A stretch of 64,000 nucleotides of DNA from Amoebidium appalachense (Eukaryota > Ichthyosporea), in contig CAVNZM010000001.1 in NCBI GenBank assembly GCA_963693365.1, positions 5,456,001 through 5,520,000 of the forward strand. The letters are read 5' to 3'. Below the pieces are notes generated by a model. It was not told where the DNA came from. It worked only from the letters and a program-made list of their open reading frames with translations, and did not search any database. Below are positions 44,502 through 64,000 of this stretch, one piece after another; position 1 is the first letter of the stretch; each line of letters starts with the position of its first letter. A program made the translations under genes and the position numbers.

Positions 44502-44832
44502 AATCCCCTGAGGATTGGCTCTGCTTATTATGCATCCTTGATGTGTGCCTTGCACTCTGCGGTTTGTTTTCGGTCGTGAATGTGCACGTCGTACTCAGTA
44601 ATCGCATTCTACCCCCCACCCCCCCCCCCCCCCCCACACACACATGCACACACACACACAATATATATATTGAAGATTTGGACGGTCGCCATGCCACTGC
44701 ACCTGCGCATTTGCCGTTTCGAACCATTTCTCTCCGTTTCGTTTGCATTTGCCTACTGGGCTCTCTGCGTCTCCCTTTTGCCCTGTCCCCTTTGTCACTT
44801 GCTGTGTTCAACATCATGTTCATCCCATGTAG

Positions 44833-44872
<40 letters not shown>

Positions 44873-45097
44873 ACACACACACAGACACATTAGCCAATTG
44901 TCTCCGCCACCCCGATTGTCTGGGCTGTTTGGCAAGGTGGGTTTGCTGTCTCTTCCAGTGTTTGGCATAGGGAATCCGATGGATTTACAGGTAAAAATAC
45001 TTGTGTGGCTTGAGCTAACATCCTGCCCCTCTGACCGGGTCCCGCCCTTCCCCCTTCCCTCCCCTCCCCCCCCCCCCCCCCCCCCCCTTCCCCCCGG

Positions 45098-45170
<73 letters not shown>

Positions 45171-45288
45171 GTGGATACCAGATGATAATGTAGATCGCTC
45201 GCTGTCTGAGGACAAAGCATCCCAAGTTTTATCATCAGCCGAAGATTTCAAACCGGAAGACTGGGGCCTACCTCCGTTTGACGAGTGA
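38907..45288 (+). CDS. PUDP: HAD-superfamily pseudouridine-5'-phosphatase-like protein
   Basis: Soluble phosphatase of the haloacid dehalogenase superfamily. The animal homologue (HDHD1) removes phosphate from pseudouridine 5'-monophosphate; the substrate here is inferred. Exons: 38907-39000, 40046-40143, 41083-41164, 42142-42247, 43549-43669, 44130-44238 and 45170-45288. Phases match throughout, giving 242 residues, the usual length. Motif I is [15 protein letters not shown] near residues 20-35, with the nucleophile Asp in FDMD. The cap domain follows ([32 protein letters not shown]). Motif II is IPIAVATGS. Motif III Lys is in [10 protein letters not shown], and motif IV is [17 protein letters not shown]. 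The C-terminus reads [11 protein letters not shown]. Residues 1-17 are Ala/Thr-rich and may be an organelle signal or simply poorly conserved. AATAAA lies at 45898. Confidence 0.93.
39355..39410 (+). repeat. G56 homopolymer in PUDP intron 1
   Basis: The longest single-base run I counted. A second G-rich block, broken by single A residues, lies at 39067-39142. The 3' end of the same intron is C-rich (39877-39890). Confidence 0.9.
40651..40752 (+). repeat. (CA)n microsatellite in PUDP intron 2
   Basis: About 50 CA units with one CG interruption, in the 3' half of an intron whose 5' half has several G runs (40261-40560). Confidence 0.95.
42229..42422 (+). repeat. Three spaced copies of the PUDP exon 4 end and donor
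   Basis: The true end, GCCACTGGCTCAAA|GTAAC, is at about 42235-42252. Echoes follow in the intron: GCCACTGGTTCAAAGTAATT at 42295-42314 and ACTCTGGTTAAAAGTGACC at about 42398-42416. Each is followed by a C-rich tract. The second copy still has a plausible donor, AAA|GTAATT. Confidence 0.85.
44253..44441 (+). mobile_element. Poly-C-tailed repeat, subfamily A, 5'-truncated
   Basis: This copy lies in PUDP intron 6, sense to the gene, starting only 15 bases past the donor of exon 6. It begins AAGTGAAACAGTATC and ends GACGCATTCAAA. A long C run and then an A run of about 30 follow. Confidence 0.9.
44501..44611 (+). mobile_element. Poly-C-tailed repeat, subfamily C, 5'-truncated
   Basis: This copy directly follows the C/A tail of the preceding one, sense to PUDP. 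It starts AATCCCCTGAGGATTGGC and ends AATCGCATTCTA before a C run. Confidence 0.85.
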
Positions 45289-45440
45289 ATCGAGTTGCCA
45301 AGTTAAGGTACTAAGACACAAAGATGCATATTGTAGAATTAAATGTTACTAAGATACCACTAGTGCTGAAAGGTACCGCTTACGCGCAGACACACGACCA
45401 CCCCACCTTCACGCATGCAGGTCTGTTCACCTGAACCCCA

Positions 45441-45509
<69 letters not shown>

Positions 45510-46971
45510 ACAAGTACACACGTACACACGTACACACGTACACTCACGTGTGCATATTTTTTAGCTGCTGTCTTCGTTCATGCTTCCTTCTTTGCTTTGC
45601 AGGTTATGCAGTGCCTCACGTACCTGATCTCATTGGCATTCTCCGTGTGGATTTTGTTGCTCTGTGCTGGGCTTTGCCAGTTGACAAACTTACTTAACTG
45701 AGAAATCACTATTTACAACAAAAAATTTCAGCTGGCTCCTTTTTGTGTGTTTTAATAGTACAAAACCTCACGAATGCTATGAATGTTGGCATTTGCACTG
45801 TAAATTAATGGCATCGTAAATTTTTAAATAGAATCTAATGGAGGGCACGTGTGCAACACCTGCCCCATGGCCAGCTCACAAACTGTAATGTCATGACAAT
45901 AAACTGACAAGGTGAACCCAGCATCCTTTTACTGAGGCTATATAAATGGTCACCCCCAACTGTTCACTGGTTTGTGCCGCACACACGGTGACCTGCCGAT
46001 GACATGATGCGCAGTTCGGCATTGCATATTGATCAATATGCACACCGTGACTCACTTTAGGATCACTCGGCGCCACTCGGAAGTGGTTCTATCCACCGTG
46101 GCCATACACAATGGTTTGGCGTCGTGCCGCAATGCAACACACTGCACTGTGCCACCGCCCAGGCAGCTGCAGTTCAAACACCCGGTGACATAACGGCCCG
46201 TGCACACACACACAGAGAGAGATCATGGGCTACATGAAGAAAGAGACAGGCGCACACGAACACCGGCAACACACGCACAGTACACTGTAGTCACCGGCGC
46301 ACTGCAAACACATATGCACACACTGCACACACACATGCCGCGTACACACACACACACACTGCACATACGTGGTGACGCACACACATGTGTACACACCCAC
46401 ACACACACTGTGTCACATACGTATAACACACATGTGCACGCACATACGCACAGACACGTGCACACACACAGTCACACACGTGCACGTGTCACACGTACAC
46501 ACACACACTTTGACACACACATACGCAGTGACACGCGTGTACACCCATGCCCACCCACCCACCCACACACACACACACACCCACACACACACACACACAC
46601 ACACATTCACACTGACACAGTGGTGACTGCCGTGCATATGGCCAGCCGGGTTTCCCGGAAGTTTTGGTGTGTGAACGCGTATGTGCGTGTGTACGTGTGT
46701 GCAGTGTGTCACCGTGACACACCGGTGGCACATAGGGGCAATGACTTCTCGCCTGAACCGTGGCCGGACAGTGTGACGCCGCGCCAGGGTGCCGACGGCC
46801 CAGTGACTGCCCAGACCAGGCCCCCTGCCTCCAGAAGGCGGCCTTGCTGATCAGCCAAGTGACACCGCTGACGAACGGTTCACAAGCAGCCACCGCAATA
46901 ATAATAGCCGCGCTGCCACAGGGCCACAAAGATGTAAAGATGTCCCTGAGTTCCTAAAGAGCGTCTATAAC

Positions 46972-47009
<38 letters not shown>

Positions 47010-47224
47010 CCAGTAACCATAGCAGGTGGAAATAATTAAATTCACTACTTATAAGTAACTATCCACTATAGTAGCCTGAGCTGCCTGTCGCAGCTTTGCT
47101 GAACAACGTGGATTTCGTACCCTGCGAACGATTCCGATGCTGCAATGCTGGTTGTTTGCTTGACAATGTGGGGTGTCTTCCAAATTTCCGAATGAAATTA
47201 CCCTCCTCCTCTTCCCCCTCCCCT

Positions 47225-47403
47225 CCCCGTTCTTTGATTTTTTTTTTTCTTTTCTTTTTTTTTTTGGTAGGGTGGGGGTGTTTGTGTGTGTGGGCGGGCG
47301 GGCGGGCGGGCGGGCGGGCGGGCGGGCGGGGGGAGGAGGAGGAGGAGGAGGAGGAGGAGGAGGAGGGAGGGAGGGAGGGAGGGGGGGGGGGGGGGGGGGG
47401 GGG

Positions 47404-47438
<35 letters not shown>
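47225..47438 (+). repeat. Block of (GGGC)n, (GGA)n, G run and T run
   Basis: Four repeat types follow one another: GGGC units at 47291-47330, GGA units at 47333-47364, GGGA units, G run at about 47380-47405 and a T run at 47406-47438. Confidence 0.95.
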
Positions 47439-47439
<1 letters not shown>

Positions 47440-47571
47440 ATATGGTACATGATACAAACAGCAGCCTCACCCACCAGCAGCTGCTAGAACGGGCACACCG
47501 ACTCTGAGCATTTTGAAGTATTTGGTGAACCGCGCATCCTGGGACACAGTCATGGTGCTGGCTGTACGTGT

Positions 47572-47602
<31 letters not shown>

Positions 47603-48356
47603 CGTGTGTGTGTACGTGTGAGAGAGAGCCCCCCCCCCCCCCCCTCGTCCGGCCCCCCTCCCTCCCTCCCTCCCTCCCTCCTTCCCTCCCTCCTGCCCTC
47701 CCTTCCCTCCCCCCCCCCCCCCCCCCCCCCCCTCTCTCTCTCGTGTATACCCTCCTTTCACCACCCCCTCCCCCCCATCCCCCCCCAACCCCATCCCCAC
47801 CCACGACGAAAACAAGGACCTCCATCCCTTCTCCCTCAGCACACACACTCACTCACAAACGCACAAAACACACACACGCACTAACGCCTGTCGTACTTAA
47901 TGGCAATCTTCGTCGAAGGCCTCCCGTTCACCATTGTGATATCTCCCCAATCAGGTAACCGGGTTGAAGCTGTAATGCGTCCAGGGGGCCAATCATATGG
48001 CAACAATCCCCCTTCACCCCAGTTCCCTACAAGACCTGGATTTGCAGCAGCGGCTGTCCCTTTGAATTCAGCCAAATTCCGTGACCACTTGAAGATGTGC
48101 CCCATGTCTGCGGGGATATTGGGGCATGGTTGATGCTCTAGGGGGTGCCTCCTTCAAATGGTTGCTGACGGGCACGAACCTGACCATGCATGTGGACTTC
48201 CCGAAAAATGTGTTTTTGAAAAATTTGTTTGTATGTATGCCAGTGTGTTGAATGTGTTTGTTGTTTGAGCCAGTGTTTATGTATGTTGTGCCTGTGTGGG
48301 TGTGTGCATGTGCATGTGTGTGTTTGTCTCACTCTCTCTCTAACCCTCTCTCTCTC

Positions 48357-48357
<1 letters not shown>

Positions 48358-48437
<80 letters not shown>
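48358..48437 (+). repeat. (GT)n microsatellite
   Basis: About 40 GT units, followed by interrupted GT to 48494. Confidence 0.95.
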
Positions 48438-48438
<1 letters not shown>

Positions 48439-49045
48439 TGTGTGTGTGCACGTGTGTGTGTTACGTGTCTGTGTGTGTGTGTGTGTGTGTGTACGTATGT
48501 ATACCACTCTGTGTGCTGAGACTTTCCGAAAAATTTCAAATCCTGGTGAGTTTAGGGGATATAGTGAGCCCCCCCCCCCCCCCCCCCCCCCAACCACCAC
48601 CACCACCACCACCACCACCAAAAAAAAAAAAACCTTCTCCTCTCCGGCCCTCTTTTGGTGTTTAGGTATCATTCTCCATCACTTTTTCTCTCTCCCTCCC
48701 ACAATCGCCTCCCCACCCACCCGCAGCAGCCAGCCCCCCCTTCAACCCGCCCATTAATCCCTACTGCAAAAATACAGGGTACAGGGTTACACATGACGGT
48801 GAACACCAAGAAAGGGACTAATCATTCAACGGCACACAGATTCGTACTACACATGCACACTCACATGCATATACCCACCACCTCCCGCCCCCATCCCCCC
48901 CCCCCCCCCCCCCCCGTTCTCCTCCACAATGAACACAGAAGCATAACACCTCTCTCCCTACATCCACTTGTGATTGCGAACACACACAGGCTTCTTCCTG
49001 TGTCATACATCTTCCTGCATCCACCCGTTGCCTTTCCTCCTCCAT

Positions 49046-49098
<53 letters not shown>

Positions 49099-50257
49099 CG
49101 GGTAAGGGAGGGGACGGGGGGGGGGGGAGGGAGGGGGGGGGGGGGGGGGGGGACCCACATGTGGCATGGACTCTGCCTTGGGCTCTGGGAACGTACGAGG
49201 TGGACAACAGCAAGAGCTAGCAGTGATACAGGCAGTGGTGAACTTCATGTCCTTCTTATGGGCCAATTAAAAAAAAAAGACTCCAAGCAAACCCTTAAGT
49301 CTAAACGTTCGCGTTCTTTCACGGTGACCACCGCCAAAGCCGTACATACATATGTTGCTATAAAACGCGTGGCCGTGTAAGTACATGTATATGGTGTGAT
49401 ATCTGAGAAGACTGACGTCTGGTGCTGTACTCTGGAAAATAGCAGGATAGAAATTGTGACTGCTCAACAGCTTTTTCCGATACCCGGTATGCAAGTGGAT
49501 GGGTGTTAAACCTTCCCCCTCCCCCCCCCCCCCCCCCCCCTCCCCCCCCCCCCCCGGAGGGCCACTGGCCTGCCCTGGAGCCCTCTTCTCCCGTTCTCCT
49601 CTGATGCTCGTATCATGGCCAGCCTCACGTCAGCCCCTCCTCCCCCCTCCAACCACCCCCCTCCCTCAACCGCCCCATCTCTCCCCCCCCCCACCACCCC
49701 TTTCCCCCCCCCATGCCCACCCATCCACCCACCAACCCACCCACCCATGATTATCGCTAGCACGGCAAGGATATCCGAGAAGATTAGGCGCTGAGAATGA
49801 CAAGAAGGACTGTAAAACTTAATCTGTGAAAGAAGCCGTCCAGGTCTGCACAAGAAGAACACGGGTGGGCAGGAAAGGGGAGGGGGAGGGGGAAGGAGGG
49901 AGGGAGGGAGAGAGGGAGGGAGAGAGAGAGAGAGAGAAAGAGAAAGAGAGAGAGAGGGACGGAGGTGGGAGGGAGGGAGGGAGGGAGGGAGAGAGAGAGA
50001 AAGGGAGATAGGGGGGAGAAAGAGGGGGGGGGGGGGGCACAGGCGGTGCGGAGAGGGATGGGGATGGAGGGAGAGAAAAGAGAGCCGGAGGGGGGGGGGG
50101 GGGGGGGGGGAGGAAGAAGGTTAGAGGGATGGGGAGGGGAGGTGTTGAGGGGAGAGCAACGCGAGATCAGCCTCCAGGATTCACTCAGAAGTGTCAAAAT
50201 TGTCAAAGAGAGAAGGGGCAAGATCTCCATGCTTGTGATGTTTGCGTGTAGTTGCGT

Positions 50258-50259
<2 letters not shown>

Positions 50260-50351
<92 letters not shown>

Positions 50352-50522
50352 GTGTGTGTGCCACGGTGACTTGTGTCTGTGTGTGTGTATGTGCACACAC
50401 ACGTGTGCGTGCATGCCTGAGTGCGTGTGCGTGTGTGTGCGTGCGCACATGTGTATGTGTGCGCGTGTGTGCAAGCGTGTGCCGGCCTGCGTGAGTTTTT
50501 GTGTGCGTGCGTGAGTGAGTGA

Positions 50523-50600
<78 letters not shown>
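50260..50600 (+). repeat. Two (GT)n microsatellites
   Basis: GT at 50260-50346 and 50527-50600, with mixed GT/GC sequence between them. Confidence 0.95.
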
Positions 50601-50601
<1 letters not shown>

Positions 50602-51579
50602 CACAGTGTGTGTGAGCGTGCGTGTCACACGGTGCGCGTGTGTATGAGTGGGTGGGTCCATGGAGAACGTCAAAGTGGAAGGGGTTTGGCTGGGGTTGGG
50701 GTGGGGTGGGTGAGGTGGGGGGTGAGGGGACGTATGAAGGTCGTACTGGGAAGTGGGTTTCACGATAATGCTATGTGGAACTCAGAGCAGTGATCATGAA
50801 ACCCCACGGCAGTCCACTGCCGGCTTCAAGGCTTCAACCGAACACGAACTTTGATTGCGCATACAAGTCTACATACTCTTTGTAAACAAGGTAGTTGAAA
50901 CAGAATATGTAATATGACGTCAACATTTGTAGTCTTACGTGCCTAAATAAGTTTATTCTAAGATCAAAGCTGCGATTGGACTTAAATCAGCCAATCAGGT
51001 GTCTGAGATCAACCAAGCGAGCTACTTAACTGCATGATTTTGACTAGGCTGGTTTTGTATAACTTAGATTTAAAATTGATGTACCGCTATGTATTAATCA
51101 TAATGACTGCATGGTCATTATAGTCAGAAAAGTGAGAAAAGAGCCATCCCACCTTTATAATTACCTTACAGACATCAAAAATAGATCTATATTCACAGAT
51201 AGTCCCGGTTTATGGCTCTACGCCATAAATTGCACATGCATGGGCATCCGTAGGAGCGGATCCGGAACTCCGGTTAGAAGACATTTGACCAACAAAATTT
51301 ATAATAGGGATGTTACCGGCTATAGCACATACCATTACAAAGTTTACATAGCGTAAATGTGGCAGGCACTGCGCGCCCAGTCGGCGATCGCATTCGTGCA
51401 CAAACTTGTTCACAGAAAAATTTATTGAACTCAGAGGAGTCAGAGTTGCCAAGGGAGCTTTCTCTGAGATTTTGAAACCTTCTGTCTTTTAACTTATGCA
51501 CAATACCTCCCTTCCACAATACCTATATAGAAATATAAGCACACACGCAAAGAAGAGGGCGTAGTGCACAGTATCAAAC

Positions 51580-59867
<8,288 letters not shown>

Positions 59868-61059
59868 CTATTGGCCAATCCGCAGGCGGCGACTGCTGTA
59901 GGCCAACCCCATCAAATATGCCGATGCCTGTGTGTGTGTGTGTGTATGTGTTTGTGTTGGGTGGATGGATGGGTGGGGGTGGGGGTGGGGGTGTGTGTGT
60001 GTGTGTGGGGGGGGGAGCCTCAGGGGTGTGCGCCTGCACGCATGACTGCGTGTGTGCTTGGGTCTTGGGGTGAAAGGTTACAGACTGGTGTTGGTACTTG
60101 TCTGGGTGGCTGAGTTGTGCGTTATGAGGTGGTTGAAGGAGAAGGAGGTGGTGTTCTTCTATATTTCTTGTGGTGGTGTGGTGGTGGTGTGTGTGTTGCG
60201 CGCGCACGCGCGCGCGCGCGTGTGTGTGTGTATGATAGGGGGGGAGGTCGGACGAGGGGGGGGGGGGGGGAGGGGGGGGGGGGGTAATGGGGTCCCTTGC
60301 CCGAACTCTGCATGCGTGCAACCCATGCAACACAGTACAAAACGCAAAGACGACACAGCAAATGAGCAAATCCTATTATTGAGCGACAAACATGTGCAGA
60401 CCTCCACGCCTCCCTCCCCCCCAATAAAGAATAAAAACAGCCTTGATTTACCGGCATATGAATATGTGGAGGGACGGCCCGCCTGTGGGCCCAGGGGCCC
60501 GAGGGCCGGGGGGGTTTGAATGCGTCAAAAAGTACGAAGTACACAAGAACAAACGGATAACACGATGCAGAATGCAAGCCATACATAAAGAGTATGGGGG
60601 GGGGGGGGGGGGGGGGGGAGGGGGAGGGGAAGGTTCACCGACCTGCAAAACGTCTATTCTGCATGGTACCTTGTTGTATTCAGCAAGAACAGTAAGGGAG
60701 CTCCAAACACGAACTATGTCCCTGTGTGTGTTTTGTAGGTGTGTGGGCGAGTATGGGTTGAGCGTCATTTGGATGTGTGTGTGTTTCGTATGTGTGTCAA
60801 GCGTGCATGTGTTCTTTATGGGTGTGTGTATGCAAGCACGTGTACAGGCTTGTGAATGCCGTGGTGGCATGGTGCCATGTGTACACACATGTATTCGCGT
60901 GGATGGTTGGGATGATGTATCAGCAGAGTATGCCATGGAGTGTGTCTGTGAATATGTAGCTGAGCCTATGCACTAGATGTAGATGTAGCGTGGCATGGAA
61001 AGGGGAGGGGGGGGGGGGGGGGGAGGGCGGGGGGAGGGGGAGAGTAGGGAGAGAAAGCG

Positions 61060-61129
<70 letters not shown>

Positions 61130-61488
61130 AGGGAGAGAGAGAGGGGGGAGAGAGAGAGGCACAGAGAGAGAGAGAGGTGGGGAGGGGAGGAGGGAGGGAT
61201 GGGGAGAGAGAGCGAGAGAGAAGGGCGGAGTCCGATGTGATCCTCCACCCCTTCCCCCTCTCCCCCCCCTCCCCCCCCCCCCCCCCCCCCCTAGAAGGTA
61301 AACATGAAAGCATCCAAGCAATGGTGACAGCATGTGTGTGCTGATGCATGGGTTACTCTTAGATGTTGGTGCTTCGAGCAGTAGTAGTATTTAGTAAGAG
61401 AGTGTATGTTCGTGTGTGTGTCACGATGCATATGTGCCTGTTTCTCTTTGTTGGGCCCACAATTCATTCTGTGCCCGATGAACTTGTA

Positions 61489-61523
<35 letters not shown>

Positions 61524-62746
61524 GTATGAGTGTGCAAGTGTGTGTGTGTGTGTGTGTGTGTTCGGTGGTGGTCACTGCGTCTTCTTTATTTTTCCAACCC
61601 ATTTTTGAGTCTGTGTATTTGTATGTATCCATGTTCATTTTTTTTATTTTTTTTTCTCCGCTGGGGGGGAGGGAAGGGGGGGGAATGACTGACTCTGCGG
61701 GGGCACGTAAAATGCATTCCCCCGTATCCTCATCCACTCTCAGGACATCCACTATGATGGCGGCACCAGCCTGCAGGTGATTAGCCTACGTGTTAGCTGC
61801 ACAGCCAATGACATCGCGTGTATAACCGAGCACTGATGTGTATATCTGGTTACTTTTTGCGCTGATTTAACTATTTATATCTATATCTAAGTACTTTTGT
61901 AATTTTGCGTATGTTTATGGGTGGAGAGATTTCTTTTGAAACAAAAGGCATGAATAACTCCCCCAACACAAAAAAAACACAAACAAACAAACAAATAAAC
62001 AAAATAATAATAATAAATAACATTCATTAAAAGTTATAGGGAGGCCAGGTGTGGTGCCTAAGTTCTGATCTGACATACATCCCTCCACAAGCACATAAGC
62101 TTCAACTCTGAGATATTCTGGCATAAAGCTTATGTGGTATTATGTTTGTTGGCACCAACGAGTAGCTATGTACCAAAGGTGGGAGGGGGGAGGGGAGGGG
62201 GCTGAGGGAGGAGGAAGAGGGAGATCAGGGGCCGGGGGAGGGGGAAGGGGGGAGGGGGTTCCGTGGGAAGAGAGAGCTCTCTTTCCACCCCTTAGCCCCC
62301 TGTCCTCCCCCCCCCTTTTTTTCCACACTTGCTGCTCAAGGTGCTAAATCCACAGCACAGACATCCCCCCCCCCCCCCCCCCCCCCTCTCCCCCCCCCCC
62401 CCCGTCCCCTCTCCCCGTCTTCCCTCCAACCGGTCCCCGTCGCATAATCACACAGGCACACACACACCATGCAAGGTTAAAAAAGGACGAAACAATTACC
62501 TGGGTGGGTGGGTGGGGGGAGGGGGGGGGGGGGGAGGGGGGGGGGGGACCCACCTGGCCAAAGAGTGTCAAGAGGGCCTGAACAGACATATTCCGAACCA
62601 ACACTTCACTGAAGTTGGTAATGGGTCGGTCGAACTCTCTGCAAAAAAGAGGATAGGGAGGTGAGAAAAAGGCAATAAAGCAGAGCAAGAGGGTATGTTT
62701 CACGAACAGTTAAGTTGCAGACATAAGCAGGAGATGGTGTTGCCAT
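59868..62746 (-). CDS. RPP14: Ribonuclease P/MRP subunit RPP14
   Basis: Small protein subunit of nuclear RNase P, which trims tRNA 5' ends, and possibly RNase MRP; it belongs to the POP5/RPP14 fold. Exons on the minus strand: 62746-62704, 62636-62554, 61770-61694, 60721-60643 and 59927-59868. Phases match at every join, giving 113 residues against about 124 in animals. Exon 1 is MATPSPAYVCNLTV. Exon 2 gives QFDRPITNFSEVLVRNMS and ALLTLFGQ. Exon 3 is AGAAIIVDVLRVDEDTGE then CILRAPAE, the equivalent of the GEVDAALPLDILTYEE segment. Exon 4 is DIVRVWSSLTVLAEYNKV, the clearest match, and exon 5 is ASAYLMGLAYSSRRLRIGQ. Exon 1 is inferred from phase and from the beta-strand pattern. Its 67-base intron ends in AGAG, and only the second AG keeps frame. 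Repeat copies lie in intron 4 and 50 bases upstream of the ATG. Confidence 0.88.
60515..60596 (-). mobile_element. Poly-C-tailed repeat, subfamily A, short 5'-truncated copy
   Basis: This copy lies in RPP14 intron 4, sense to the gene. It is the last 82 bases of the element, bounded by G runs (plus strand) on both sides. Confidence 0.9.
61066..61230 (+). repeat. (GA)n microsatellite in RPP14 intron 3
   Basis: GA with GGGA interruptions; on the coding strand it is (CT)n. Confidence 0.95.
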
Positions 62747-62795
62747 GTATCTTCTTGAAAACATGGGGGGGAAGGGGGGGGGGGGGGGGGGGGGA

Positions 62796-62950
62796 TTTTG
62801 AATGCGTCAAAAAGTACGAAGTACACAAGAACAAACGGATAACACGATGCAGAATGCAAGCCATACATAAAGAGTATGCATAATAAGCAGAGCCCATCCT
62901 CAGGGGGGGCCCACGTCATCCACAGTACCCGAGTTTCGACCTATTCCCCT
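62796..62950 (-). mobile_element. Poly-C-tailed repeat, subfamily A, 5'-truncated
   Basis: The copy reads in the direction of RPP14 and ends 50 bases before its proposed ATG. It is bounded by a G run at the element's 3' end and by GGGGGG at the 5' end (CCTATTCCCCT). Confidence 0.9.
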
Positions 62951-63018
62951 GGGGGGAGAGAGATAGAGAGAGATAGAAAGAGAGAGAGAGAGGGGGGAGG
63001 GTGTATATATGCATCCAT

Positions 63019-63021
<3 letters not shown>

Positions 63022-63093
<72 letters not shown>
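63022..63093 (+). repeat. (CA)n microsatellite
   Basis: About 36 perfect CA units. Confidence 0.95.
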
Positions 63094-63097
<4 letters not shown>

Positions 63098-64000
63098 TAT
63101 AGATAGATAAGGAGAGATGGTGTGGGAAAAGGGAGATTGTGTGTGTGTGTCTGGATGTTTGTGTGTATGCGTGTGAGCACGCACGCATGTATCGTGTGTT
63201 TGTGAGTACATGCATCTGCGTGTATGTGTATGTGCCTGTGTGTTTGTGTGGCACTTAGACGTGTATGTGGTTGTGTCTTTAATTTAAGGACGGAGAAGAA
63301 GGGAGGTCAAGGAAAGGGGTAACAGACGGCAGAGGAGCATAAAGAAAAAAGAGGACCACTACAAGAAAGCAACGACTTTGGATCAGAAAAATTGGAGCAA
63401 TGGCAACAAGGATATAAAGCACAAGAAAAGAGGGAAAGAGTCCAAAGAGAGGTGAAATACAAAAACAAGGAAGGTGTGATACCGGGGGTGAGGGCCGGGG
63501 AACGCCGGCAGGGGGGAGGGAGGGAGTGGGGAAGGAATTTAACAAACACACAGATAGACCGGAAGGGAAGATGTGGGAAAGGGAAGGCACTGGGAGAACC
63601 CGCGGCAAAAGAAGAATGAGAGAGTTAAAGATGCACAAAAAATGGGACCGCGGAAAGGGATACAGAGGGGTGTGGTTCACAGAAGCAGAAGTAAGGCTTC
63701 ATGGAGAGGAGACAGAGAGGGAGAAGCAGGAGGCGGCTGTGGGAGAGAGGGGGGATGGCGGTGAGTGCGGGAGAGAGAGAGAGAGAGGGAGGGGAAGGGA
63801 GGGGAGGCGGGGGGAGGGGGGAGGGAGGGAGAAAAAGAGGGAGGGAGGGAGAGAGGAGGAGCAGGAGAGAGAGGGGGGAGGGGGGGGAGGAGGAAGAGAG
63901 GGAGAGGGGGGGGGGGGGAGAGAGAGAGAGAGGGAGAGAGAGAGAAAGAGAGAGAGAGGGAGAGAGGGGGGGGGGGGGGGAGAGAGAGAGAGAGAGAGAG

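Larger units (their letters stand above)
45289..51579. other. Six-kilobase region without a confident gene
   Basis: It holds the PUDP 3' end and a CA tract at 45444-45507. Mixed CA/CACG sequence fills 46200-46615, a C run lies at 46973-47007, and GT tracts are at 48358-48437, 50260-50346 and 50527-50600. G-rich and GA-rich blocks lie at 49870-50155. A perfect 20-base palindrome centred on TTGATCAA lies at 46023-46042. Two weak minus-strand exon candidates are described under findings. From about 50790 the sequence becomes ordinary and probably holds the promoter of the gene at 51580. Confidence 0.55.
62747..64000. other. Upstream of RPP14 to the window end
   Basis: It holds one dispersed-repeat copy, CA at 63022-63093, mixed GT to about 63260, ordinary A/G-rich sequence to 63760 and (GA/GGGA)n to the end. 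I see no gene. Confidence 0.6.

Noticed and set aside
46023-46042. Perfect 20-base palindrome
   Set aside because: It is isolated, with no nearby element ends or second copy. It is noted in the gap description only.
63279-63680. Minus-strand frame of 133 residues
   Set aside because: The composition is Pro, Leu and Ser from purine-rich plus-strand DNA. There is no motif, and it does not join RPP14.

Overview
The window is nuclear DNA of a eukaryote. Its genes are broken by many GT-AG introns, and every join I propose keeps the reading frame. The exons match families found only in eukaryotes: DNMT1 with a BAH domain, PRP38, VPS37, RPP14 and PUDP. I cannot name the species. The gene set would suit a unicellular eukaryote or an opisthokont relative. 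The most striking trait is the amount of simple repeat: (CA)n, (GT)n, (GA)n and dozens of poly-C or poly-G runs, the longest over 50 bases. These sit mostly in introns and between genes. Nearly all long open frames outside the exons below are translated repeats.

Layout, left to right. (1) 1611-12108, plus strand: C-terminal two thirds of a DNMT1 cytosine methyltransferase in 17 exons, from the second BAH domain to the stop. One extra C in the last exon breaks the frame at motif X. (2) 15711-18437, minus: a three-exon gene for an unrecognised protein with about seven membrane segments. (3) 22392-28644, minus: PRPF38B, a spliceosome protein, six exons, with a long Arg-Asp tail. (4) 29461-37994, plus: VPS37A, an ESCRT-I subunit, ten exons, divergent from PRPF38B across an 816-base gap. 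(5) 38907-45288, plus: PUDP-like HAD phosphatase, seven exons. (6) 51580-57162, plus: an unrecognised five-exon gene. (7) 59868-62746, minus: RPP14, an RNase P/MRP subunit, five exons. The genes are housekeeping functions with no shared pathway: DNA methylation, splicing, endosomal sorting, nucleotide salvage or clean-up, and RNA processing.

Besides the genes there is a dispersed repeat family of at least 14 copies in three subfamilies. Every copy ends in a poly-C run at the same 3' end and is cut back to a different extent at the 5' end. All 11 copies inside introns of the conserved genes lie in the sense direction of the host gene, on both strands. I think this is the most interesting thing in the window. 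Two further patterns deserve attention. Short local duplications copy a splice site into the adjoining intron in three genes. Many introns also carry G/GT-rich tracts in the 5' part and C/CA-rich tracts in the 3' part, which could pair and loop the intron out.
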